A stretch of DNA of 38,915 bases from Flavobacteriia bacterium (GTDB lineage Bacteria > Bacteroidota > Bacteroidia > Flavobacteriales_D > Crocinitomicaceae): positions 1 to 38,915 of the forward strand of contig CANFHU010000026.1 in assembly GCA_947446925.1 (NCBI GenBank), in the 5' to 3' direction. A program made the translations under genes and the position numbers. Every line of letters begins with the position of its first letter. Position 1 is the stretch's first letter. Below are positions 32,264-38,915 of this stretch, piece after piece. The notes below the pieces were generated by a model. The model made no database searches, had not been told where the DNA came from, and saw nothing but the letters and a program-made list of their open reading frames with translations.

Positions 32264-32545
32264 ATGAAAACAGAAACAATCTATATTGCAAATTTAAAAT
32301 GTGGGGGATGCGCCTCCACGATAACAAAAGAATTAGCTGAAATAGCAGGTGTGTCCAATGTAAAAGTGGATAACGAAACAGATAGTGTGGATGTAACGTA
32401 TGCTGAAACTGTGGAAAGATCGGAAATCGTTCACAAACTACACCACCTAGGTTATCCAGAGGCTACCGAAGAAAATGGATTATTACTGCAACTTAAGAGT
32501 TATGCAAGTTGTATGCTAGGTAGAATAAATAATCTAAAAAACTAA
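32264..32545 (+). CDS. Heavy-metal-associated (HMA) domain protein
   Basis: A 93-residue ferredoxin-like-fold protein with the metal-binding motif KCGGCAST at 12-19 (C13, C16) and the usual VSNVKVDNETDSVDVTY core. Family members bind Cu(I) or other soft metals as chaperones or sensors. The C-terminal extension of about 25 residues has one more cysteine (C83) and is not part of the domain. No metal ATPase or regulator gene is adjacent. A strong terminator follows. Confidence 0.88.
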   Translation: MKTETIYIANLKCGGCASTITKELAEIAGVSNVKVDNETDSVDVTYAETVERSEIVHKLHHLGYPEATEENGLLLQLKSYASCMLGRINNLKN

Positions 32546-32560
32546 GTAGGATTACTAAAC

Positions 32561-32600
32561 AACAACGGCTGTTAATTTTCATTGACAGCCTTTGTTGTTT
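32561..32600. terminator. Terminator between the HMA gene and convergent ltaE
   Basis: GGCTGT (32567-32572) pairs with ACAGCC (32585-32590), extended after one mismatch by AACAA with TTGTT, followed by a T run on plus. It separates two convergent genes. Confidence 0.75.
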
Positions 32601-32608
32601 TTATTAAT

Positions 32609-33631
32609 TTAATTCAATTGAATAGATTGAATCGCGTTACATGTTTGTGAAATATCCTCATCCGTAATATCTAGATGTACCACTAAACGTATCATTCCAT
32701 CTCCGAAAGAAGAAACAAGTATACCTTTCTCTTTAAGTTCCTGAATTACAACCTCTTTATGCGTTTCAATTTTCAAGCATACCACAACAATATTCGTTTC
32801 AACTGGAAAAACCTCTGAAACCCATGTTTGTTTCTGAAGCGTATCGCCAATTCGTTGAGCGCGTGTATGATCCTGTTTTAATCGGTCCACATTGTTTTTC
32901 ATGGCAAATAAACCACCTGCAGCGATAATACCCGCTTGACGCATCCCGCCACCCATTACTTTTCGGACTCTTCTTGCTTTGTGAATAAATTCTTTTGTTC
33001 CAAGTAATAACGATCCGACTGGAGCGCCTAATCCTTTAGATAAACATAAGGAAATTGAATCAAACTGCGCAGCATATACTTTAGGATCTACTTTATTCAC
33101 CGACAAAGCATTCATTAATCGTGCACCATCCAAATGTAGCGGCAATCCTTTTTCTTTACAAAAAGAAGCAATCTTTTTAATTTCTTCGAAATCATACACA
33201 GCACCACCACCGCGATTTGCAGTATCTTCCAAACTCACCAAAGCAGTTATCGGAAAATGAATATCATCCGCATTTACTGCTTTTTGTATTGTTTCTACGG
33301 TTAACCTACCACGACTTCCAGGTAATAATCGAACAGAAGCGCCAGAATTCTTTGCAATTCCACCTCCTTCGTATTTGTAGATATGACTTTCTTCGTGACA
33401 AATAACCTCTCCTCCAGGTTTCACATGTACATTAATAGCTATCTGGTTGGTTTGTGTTCCAGAACTACAAAAAAGTGCTGCTTCTTTACCAAAGTATGCC
33501 GCTACAAATCCTTGCAATTCATTCACCGTAGGATCCTCTTGAAATACATCATCCCCTACTGGCGCATTAAACATAAACTCCAACATTTCTTTTGTTGGTT
33601 TGGTCACAGTATCACTTCGGTAATCAATCAT
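32609..33631 (-). CDS. ltaE: Low-specificity L-threonine aldolase
   Basis: A 340-residue PLP enzyme (fold type I, beta-eliminating lyase family) that splits threonine or allo-threonine to glycine and acetaldehyde. Motifs: start YRSDTVTKPT, SSGTQTNQIA 56-65, H83 stacking on PLP in EESHIY, DGARLMNA 168-175 with D168, and Schiff-base lysine K199 in LCLSKGLGAPVGS. The length is typical. It lies downstream of tRNA-Leu on the same strand, separated by the tRNA terminator. Confidence 0.93.
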   Translation of the reverse strand: MIDYRSDTVTKPTKEMLEFMFNAPVGDDVFQEDPTVNELQGFVAAYFGKEAALFCSSGTQTNQIAINVHVKPGGEVICHEESHIYKYEGGGIAKNSGASVRLLPGSRGRLTVETIQKAVNADDIHFPITALVSLEDTANRGGGAVYDFEEIKKIASFCKEKGLPLHLDGARLMNALSVNKVDPKVYAAQFDSISLCLSKGLGAPVGSLLLGTKEFIHKARRVRKVMGGGMRQAGIIAAGGLFAMKNNVDRLKQDHTRAQRIGDTLQKQTWVSEVFPVETNIVVVCLKIETHKEVVIQELKEKGILVSSFGDGMIRLVVHLDITDEDISQTCNAIQSIQLN

Positions 33632-33658
33632 TTACATTTTTTTTTAGATTTTAAACAA

Positions 33659-33690
33659 AAAATCCATTTACCTTACGATAAATGGATTTT
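33659..33690 (-). terminator. Intrinsic terminator of tRNA-Leu
   Basis: A 12-bp perfect stem AAAATCCATTTA / TAAATGGATTTT with an 8-nt loop, 3 nt downstream of the tRNA 3' end; the minus strand ends in a T run. Confidence 0.85.
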
Positions 33691-33693
33691 ACG

Positions 33694-33775
33694 TGCCCAC
33701 GACTGGATTCGAACCAGCACACCTATTGGCACCACCCCCTCAAGATGGCATGTCTACCAATTTCACCACGTGGGC
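33694..33775 (-). tRNA. tRNA-Leu (GAG anticodon)
   Basis: An 82-nt cloverleaf on minus. Acceptor GCCCACG pairs with CGTGGGC plus discriminator A; the D arm contains AATTGGTAGA; the anticodon stem CCATC / GGTGG encloses loop TTGAGGG with anticodon GAG, reading CUC and CUU leucine codons. It has the long variable arm of class II tRNAs and a T arm CTGG-TTCGAAT-CCAG. CCA is not encoded and must be added. TACTTTTG (33794-33787) is a likely -7 box. Confidence 0.95.
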
Positions 33776-33786
33776 ATTTTTTTTTA

Positions 33787-33794
33787 CAAAAGTA
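33787..33794 (-). promoter_or_regulatory. Putative -7 box of tRNA-Leu
   Basis: TACTTTTG on minus, 11 nt before the 5' end of the mature tRNA. Confidence 0.5.
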
Positions 33795-33896
33795 AAATAA
33801 TTTTTGATTAATCGGCGATAAGAATGCACGACAATTAGGCAATTTTCAAAACGATTAATTCTCTGAAACATTACCGAAAAAAAACCTTTATTTCGT

Positions 33897-33904
33897 TATA
33901 TTTG
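33897..33904 (+). promoter_or_regulatory. Putative -7 box of the E1-SIMPL-cmk-uvrA operon
   Basis: TATATTTG, 17 nt before the ATG at 33922, matches TAnnTTTG. No TTG at the ideal -33 distance. Confidence 0.5.
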
Positions 33905-33921
33905 TAGAACAAAACAAGACG

Positions 33922-36366
33922 ATGGCAAACGACTCAATACAACTAGAAGAAAACAACGTGGACTTCAACACTTTTAAGCAAGAAGTTTTAAACGACTTTA
34001 AGTTAGCGTGTTTATCCCGAGAAACTTCCTTACTAGGTAGAAAAGAAGTACTTACAGGAAAAGCGAAATTTGGAATTTTCGGAGACGGAAAGGAACTTGC
34101 GCAATTAGCATTAGCAAAACAATTCCGTAAGGGAGATTTTAGATCTGGCTATTATCGCGATCAAACCATGGTTTTTGCTTTGGGTGAATTGACAATTAAA
34201 GAATATTTTGCAGGATTATACGCACACGCAGATGTAGATTTAGAACCAACTTCGGCTGGTAGACAAATGGGCGGGCATTTTGCAACACGAAATATTGACG
34301 AACAAGGGAACTGGGTGGATTTAATGCAACATAACAACATTGCTTCAGACATCTCACCAACTGCTGGTCAAATGTCACGTATGCTTGGTTTGGCGCAGGC
34401 ATCCAAAGTATACAAAGAGCATCCAACCTTGAAAAATGATCCTAACTTCAAAAAATTCACAAACGATGGAAATGAAATCGTTTTTGGTACTATTGGAGAT
34501 GCAAGTACATCCGAAGGGGTGTTTTGGGAATCTATCAACGCTGCTGGTGTATTACAAATTCCAATATTAATGTCGGTTTGGGATGATGGTTACGGAATTT
34601 CTGTTCCAACAGCAAAACAAACAACGAAAGGGAGTATCTCAGAAGTTTTAGCAGGTTTTCAACGTACGGAAGATAAACCAGGTTGGGAAATTATGACTAC
34701 AACTGGTTGGGATTACGCGCACATGGTAGAAACTTTTGAAAAAGCAGCATCTATTGTTCGTGAAGAACGAATTCCTGTTTTTGTGCATGTTAAGGAAGTT
34801 AATCAGCCACAAGGCCACTCTTCTTCCGGATCTCATGAGCACTATAAATCTGCGGAACGTTTACAATGGGAAAAAGATTTTGACTGTATTGCAAAATTCA
34901 AAGAATGGATTTTAAATTTCCAAGTTGAAGGCGATATTATAGCGACTACAGAAGAAATTGAAGCGCTAGAAAAAGCTGCAAAAGAAGAAGTACGTGATAT
35001 TAAAAACGCTGCATGGAAAGACTTTACGGATGATATTCGTAGAGATATTGACTCCGTATTACCTCTCTTAACCCAATTAGCAACCGAAACAAAACATACA
35101 ACTACGATTTTACAAAACATCGAACGTTTGAACAAAGAAAAAGATTTGTTACGTAAAGATGTTTATGGAATGGTTCGTACTTGTTTGCGTTTAGGCGCAA
35201 GTGATCATTGTCCAACTGCACCACAATTAGCAACTTGGGTAAAAGAAAAACTAGCGATGTGTCACGAACTTTATTCTACCCATATTTATTCAGAATCTTC
35301 GATGTCTGCATTACTGAAAGAGGAAGTAAAACCTATTTACGATGATGCAGGAACCATGATTGATGGTCGATTGGTTTTGAAAGAAAATTACCACGAAGTA
35401 TTTGCACGTTATCCAGAAACCTTAATTTTTGGGGAAGATGTTGGTGGAATCGGTGGTGTTAACAAAAGTTGCGAAGGATTACAAGCTGCCTACAGCGAAC
35501 TACGCGTTTTTGATACAGGAATTCGTGAAAACACCATTATTGGTCAAGGGATTGGAATGGCGATGCGAGGATTACGTCCAATTGCAGAAATTCAATATTT
35601 AGATTATTTAATCTATGCATTGCAAATCATGTCCGATGATTTAGCAACCTTACAATACAGAACTAAAGGTGGTCAAAAAGCACCATTAATCATAAGTACA
35701 CGTGGTCACCGTTTAGAAGGAATTTGGCATAGTGGTAGCCCATTAGGAATGATCGTTAACGCTGTTCGCGGAATGATAGTTTGTGTACCACGTAACATGA
35801 CAAAAGCAGCAGGGTTTTACAACACCTTACTTGCGAGTGATGATTGTGCTTTAGTTATTGAGCCGTTAAATGGCTACCGAACAAAAGAGAAACGTCCGAC
35901 CAACATTGGGGACTACCGCACACCAATTGGAATACCTGAAGTTGTACTAGAAGGAAGTGATCTTACTTTAGTTTCTTATGGCTCTACCTTTAATATTTGT
36001 GAGAAAGCTTGTCATATATTAAAAGAACATGATATTCATGTAGAATTAATTGATGTTCAGACAATTTTACCATTTGATATAAACCATCGCATTAAGCAAT
36101 CTTTGGAAAAAACAAATCGATTATTATTGGTAGATGAAGATGTAAGTGGTGGTGCTTGTGGATTTATGTTGGACAAAATCTTAACCGAACAAAAAGCATA
36201 TTTCACCTTAGATTCAGCACCAGTTACTTTAACATCTAAAGACCACAGACCTGCTTATGGATCCGATGGAGATTATTTCTCCAAACCAAACTTGGAAGAT
36301 ATTATCGAGAAAGTGATGGAAATTATGCATGAAGTAAATCCAACCAAATACCCAAAAATATACTAA
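33922..36366 (+). CDS. Fused alpha/beta E1 component of 2-oxoacid (branched-chain type) dehydrogenase
   Basis: An 814-residue thiamine diphosphate enzyme in which the E1-alpha and E1-beta subunits are one chain. The alpha part (about 20-400) has GYYRDQTMVFALG and the ThDP/Mg motif GDASTSEGVFWESINAA from 192. The beta part (about 485-814) has LIFGEDVGGIGGVNKSCEGL, DTGIRENTIIGQGIGMAMRG and the C-terminal transketolase domain LVSYGSTFNICEKA. It decarboxylates a 2-oxoacid and passes the acyl group to lipoyl E2. The fusion is typical of Bacteroidota and is usually annotated 2-oxoisovalerate dehydrogenase, feeding branched-chain fatty acids; pyruvate as substrate cannot be excluded. E2 and E3 are not in the window. 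Confidence 0.9.
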   Translation: MANDSIQLEENNVDFNTFKQEVLNDFKLACLSRETSLLGRKEVLTGKAKFGIFGDGKELAQLALAKQFRKGDFRSGYYRDQTMVFALGELTIKEYFAGLYAHADVDLEPTSAGRQMGGHFATRNIDEQGNWVDLMQHNNIASDISPTAGQMSRMLGLAQASKVYKEHPTLKNDPNFKKFTNDGNEIVFGTIGDASTSEGVFWESINAAGVLQIPILMSVWDDGYGISVPTAKQTTKGSISEVLAGFQRTEDKPGWEIMTTTGWDYAHMVETFEKAASIVREERIPVFVHVKEVNQPQGHSSSGSHEHYKSAERLQWEKDFDCIAKFKEWILNFQVEGDIIATTEEIEALEKAAKEEVRDIKNAAWKDFTDDIRRDIDSVLPLLTQLATETKHTTTILQNIERLNKEKDLLRKDVYGMVRTCLRLGASDHCPTAPQLATWVKEKLAMCHELYSTHIYSESSMSALLKEEVKPIYDDAGTMIDGRLVLKENYHEVFARYPETLIFGEDVGGIGGVNKSCEGLQAAYSELRVFDTGIRENTIIGQGIGMAMRGLRPIAEIQYLDYLIYALQIMSDDLATLQYRTKGGQKAPLIISTRGHRLEGIWHSGSPLGMIVNAVRGMIVCVPRNMTKAAGFYNTLLASDDCALVIEPLNGYRTKEKRPTNIGDYRTPIGIPEVVLEGSDLTLVSYGSTFNICEKACHILKEHDIHVELIDVQTILPFDINHRIKQSLEKTNRLLLVDEDVSGGACGFMLDKILTEQKAYFTLDSAPVTLTSKDHRPAYGSDGDYFSKPNLEDIIEKVMEIMHEVNPTKYPKIY

Positions 36367-36370
36367 ACAC

Positions 36371-37081
36371 ATGAAACACGTATTTTTCATTTTCAGTATC
36401 CTTTTAACTTCATTCTTTGGTTTTTCGCAAGTTACTTCAGTAGCACACGAAAAATCGTATATCGAAGTAGAAGGTTCTGCAGATACCTTGGTAGTTCCAG
36501 ACATGATTTACCTAAAAATAGAAATAGATGAGCGTATGGATGGAAAAACTAAAATTGCCATCGAGGACCAAGAAGAAGAAATGAAAAAAACGCTGATTGC
36601 GAATGGGATAAGTTTAGAGGATTTGAGTTTATCCGATGCCAACACAGACATCGTTCAAGTGAAATGGAAAAAACAAGTACTTTCCAAATCCAATTATCTG
36701 CTTAAGCTTTCTTCTGCAAAAGAAGTTGCAATGGTTTTTGAAAAATTAAATGAGATTAAAATAAACAACATTTACATTGATAAAGTAAACCATACTAAAT
36801 ACAATGCAATTGTTAAAGAAGTGGAAATTAAAGCTATTAAGAACGCAAAACATCGAGCGGACTATCTTTTGCATGCAATAGGAGAAACCGCAGGAAAATC
36901 ACTAATCATTCGTCAAAACAACAATCCTTATCCATACCCAGTTATGCGAACGCTAGCTGCACCAACCGCTATGCAATATGATGAAAATGGGAGTAGTGAA
37001 ATCAAGGTAGAACGTTTGGACATACAATTTTCGAAGATTAAAATTTCTTCCAACATCTACGTAAAATTTGAAGTAAAATAA
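36371..37081 (+). CDS. SIMPL (DUF541) domain protein, exported
   Basis: A 236-residue protein with a signal peptide (1-20, ending FFGFSQ) and a SIMPL domain from about 28 (SYIEVEGSADTLVVPDMIYLKIEI) to the end. These proteins form periplasmic or surface oligomers of unclear function. The middle has a long helix (VEIKAIKNAKHRADYLLHAIGETAG) typical of the family. It starts 4 nt after the E1 stop and ends 1 nt before cmk, within an operon, but a shared function with them is not evident. Confidence 0.85.
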   Translation: MKHVFFIFSILLTSFFGFSQVTSVAHEKSYIEVEGSADTLVVPDMIYLKIEIDERMDGKTKIAIEDQEEEMKKTLIANGISLEDLSLSDANTDIVQVKWKKQVLSKSNYLLKLSSAKEVAMVFEKLNEIKINNIYIDKVNHTKYNAIVKEVEIKAIKNAKHRADYLLHAIGETAGKSLIIRQNNNPYPYPVMRTLAAPTAMQYDENGSSEIKVERLDIQFSKIKISSNIYVKFEVK

Positions 37082-37082
37082 G

Positions 37083-37781
37083 ATGCAAAAACATAAAAAA
37101 ATCACCATTGCAATCGATGGATTTTCCAGTTGTGGAAAAAGCACTTTAGCGAAAGCGCTTGCATTTGAATTGGGGTATGTTTTTGTAGATACGGGTGCTA
37201 TGTATCGCGCAGTTACATTATTTTGTTTCCGTAAAGGTTTTGTTTCAAAAGAATCTGTAAATCAAAACGCTATCATCGATCACTTAAATCAAATTGAAAT
37301 CCATTTTGAACGAAATAAAGAAACTTCCAAATTGGAAATCTACCTAAATAACGAAGTGGTAGAACGAGAAATTAGAAGTTTGGAAATTTCCTCGTTGGTA
37401 AGTAAAGTAGCAAGTATCAAAGAGGTTAGACAGAAATTAGTTGTAGAACAAAAGAAGATGGGAGAAAAAGGTGGTGTAGTGATGGACGGTAGAGATATCG
37501 GCTCCGTAGTATTCCCAGATGCAGAATTAAAATTATTCGTAACTGCCTCTTCTGAAGTTAGAACAGACAGAAGATTTAAAGAACTACTTCCAACAGAACC
37601 TAACATCACTCGTGAAGAAATTCGTCAAAATTTAGAGGAACGTGATTATTTAGACTCTACGAGATCTGAAAGTCCACTTATACAAACAGAAGACGCAGTT
37701 GTTTTAGACAATAGCGACATCAATCAACAAGAGCAATTAGAATTAGCTTTAGAACTTGTAAGAACTCGTATGCATGGGTGA
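37083..37781 (+). CDS. cmk: Cytidylate kinase
   Basis: A 232-residue P-loop kinase for CMP and dCMP. Walker A DGFSSCGKST 12-21, VDTGAMYRAVT 35-45, and MDGRDIGSVVFPDA with the CMP-binding aspartate. The lid region (DRRFKELL onward) and the arginine-rich stretch REEIRQNLEERDYLDSTRSESPL follow the family. It overlaps the uvrA start by 8 nt. Confidence 0.95.
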   Translation: MQKHKKITIAIDGFSSCGKSTLAKALAFELGYVFVDTGAMYRAVTLFCFRKGFVSKESVNQNAIIDHLNQIEIHFERNKETSKLEIYLNNEVVEREIRSLEISSLVSKVASIKEVRQKLVVEQKKMGEKGGVVMDGRDIGSVVFPDAELKLFVTASSEVRTDRRFKELLPTEPNITREEIRQNLEERDYLDSTRSESPLIQTEDAVVLDNSDINQQEQLELALELVRTRMHG

Positions 37782-38915
37782 TAAATACATCCATATAAAA
37801 GGAGCCCGTGTCAACAATCTAAAAAATATAGATGTTAAAATACAACACGGGAAAATAACGGTTATCACTGGTTTATCTGGGTCCGGTAAATCTTCCCTTG
37901 CTTTTGACACTTTGTATGCCGAGGGACAAAGACGTTATGTAGAAAGTTTATCCTCTTACGCAAGACAATTTTTAGGAAAATTAGATAAACCTGACACAGA
38001 TTTCATCAAGGGTATATCCCCTGCAATTGCCATTGAACAAAAAGTAACCTCTACGAATCCTCGTTCTACCGTTGGTACATCTACCGAAATTTATGACTAC
38101 TTCAAAGTGCTTTTTGCGCGTATCGGAAAAACACATTCCCCAATTTCAGGGAAAGAAGTAAAAAAACATACAGTTACCGATGTACTAGAACACATTAAAG
38201 CACAAGAAGAGGGACAAAAAGTGTATTTACTTTCTCCGATTCACACGTTCCAGAAGTATGGCATTGAACGGCAGATTTCTCTATTAAAAGAGCAAGGATA
38301 TGCACGTATTTTTATTGCAGGAGAAGTACTTGATCTAGATGATGTTACTACAGACACTAACCATATTCAAGAAGCGAAAGTAGTTATCGATCGTTTTAAA
38401 ACTACCCAAGATGAGGAGGCGTTATTGCGCATCTCCGATTCTACCTCACTCGCTTTTTCGGAAGGTCATGGGAATTGTGAGATTTATTATCCTGACACCA
38501 ATGAAACCATCTATTTTAACAACCGATTTGAACTAGACGGTATAGAATTTACAGAACCAAGCGAACAGTTTTTTACATTTAATAATCCATATGGAGCCTG
38601 TAAGAAATGTGAAGGTTTTGGTTCTGTGGTAGATATTGACCCAAAATTAGTAATTCCAGATCCATCTTTGAGTGTTTATCAAGGTGCGATTGCTTGTTGG
38701 AAAGGAGAAACGATGGGGGAATATTTACGTGAATTAACCTTAAGTTCTACCAAATTTAATTTCCCAATACACCGACCAATAGACGAATTAACCACAGAAG
38801 AATACAATTTGTTGTGGACTGGAAATAAGTATTTCACCGGTTTAAATGCTTTTTTCGCTTTTGTAGAAACACAAACCTATAAAATTCAATATCGCGTATT
38901 GCTTTCTAGGTATCG
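37774..38915 (+). CDS. uvrA: Excinuclease ABC subunit A (3' end missing)
   Basis: Partial; about 380 residues before the right edge. UvrA is the damage-recognition ATPase of nucleotide excision repair. Visible: the N-terminal signature IKGARVNNLKNI, Walker A TGLSGSGKSS at about 33-42, AEGQRRYVESLSSYARQFLG, and the insertion region ending FNNPYGACKKCEGFG. Only one CxxC pair of the first zinc site is present; the other pair, expected about 20 residues earlier, is replaced by ELDGIEFTEP. The ATG lies within the end of cmk in another frame; no better start exists. Confidence 0.95.
   Translation, partial: MGDKYIHIKGARVNNLKNIDVKIQHGKITVITGLSGSGKSSLAFDTLYAEGQRRYVESLSSYARQFLGKLDKPDTDFIKGISPAIAIEQKVTSTNPRSTVGTSTEIYDYFKVLFARIGKTHSPISGKEVKKHTVTDVLEHIKAQEEGQKVYLLSPIHTFQKYGIERQISLLKEQGYARIFIAGEVLDLDDVTTDTNHIQEAKVVIDRFKTTQDEEALLRISDSTSLAFSEGHGNCEIYYPDTNETIYFNNRFELDGIEFTEPSEQFFTFNNPYGACKKCEGFGSVVDIDPKLVIPDPSLSVYQGAIACWKGETMGEYLRELTLSSTKFNFPIHRPIDELTTEEYNLLWTGNKYFTGLNAFFAFVETQTYKIQYRVLLSRY

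Noticed and set aside
33383-33811. 142-residue plus frame crossing ltaE and the tRNA
   Set aside because: It reads through the tRNA-Leu gene on the opposite strand; not coding.

Overview
The window looks like chromosomal DNA of a low-GC member of the Bacteroidota, most likely of the flavobacterial side. The evidence is the LpxC-FabZ fusion, Rho with a long disordered insert, a fused alpha/beta 2-oxoacid dehydrogenase E1, PorT next to menaquinone synthesis, and promoters with the Bacteroidota -7 box TAnnTTTG and almost no Shine-Dalgarno sequences. The genus cannot be fixed from the sequence alone. Most genes are housekeeping; the unusual material lies between them.

Layout. 1-2400: NlpC/P60 peptidase (cut by the left edge), a DinB-like protein and a membrane histidine kinase, all on minus. 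2450-6350: rocD, then a phosphohexomutase and aroC, all on plus. 6351-13888: minus-strand blocks. These are rbfA with a LolE/FtsX-type permease, a DUF234-type ATPase with its own promoter region, and an operon aspartate aminotransferase - heptose kinase - ubiE/menG - porT - TauE-type permease. 14005-17876: a secreted protein of unknown function, a secreted lysozyme-fold candidate, a T4-type lysozyme and a Kir-type potassium channel. 17990-19975: lemA and two TPM-domain genes on plus. 20060-25303: a lipid A block lpxD - lpxC/fabZ - lpxA, followed by a 23S rRNA methyltransferase gene and aroK on minus. 25380-28640: an anchored hypothetical protein, then rho and a DUF4199 protein. 28641-30195: a DUF4143-type ATPase inside a nested set of repeats. 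30196-33775: a NarL-type response regulator, a tandem Usp protein, an HMA-domain protein, threonine aldolase and tRNA-Leu(GAG). 33922-38915: E1 dehydrogenase - SIMPL protein - cmk - uvrA (cut by the right edge).

The most interesting signal is two AAA ATPase genes sitting singly among core genes, each tied to its own short palindromic DNA. The DUF4143-type ATPase (28821-30056) lies between two identical, same-orientation 44-bp copies of a palindrome at 28777-28820 and 30074-30117. Sequence similarity continues past the repeat from the gene's own 3' end to the upstream copy. These copies lie inside an outer pair of TCCCGA-type palindromes. The DUF234-type ATPase (7999-9318) is preceded by four copies of the inverted repeat ATTAC-N-GTAAT with an exact 15-bp period. 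This suggests small ATPase-plus-palindrome units that may move or control themselves, but that reading is inference.

Other observations: four genes have a TAnnTTTG box exactly 4 nt before the ATG, which suggests leaderless mRNAs. The LolE-like gene has no ATG/GTG/TTG start that would include its first membrane helix. There is a MITE-like intergenic inverted repeat at 32004-32224. The rho leader contains a terminator-like hairpin.
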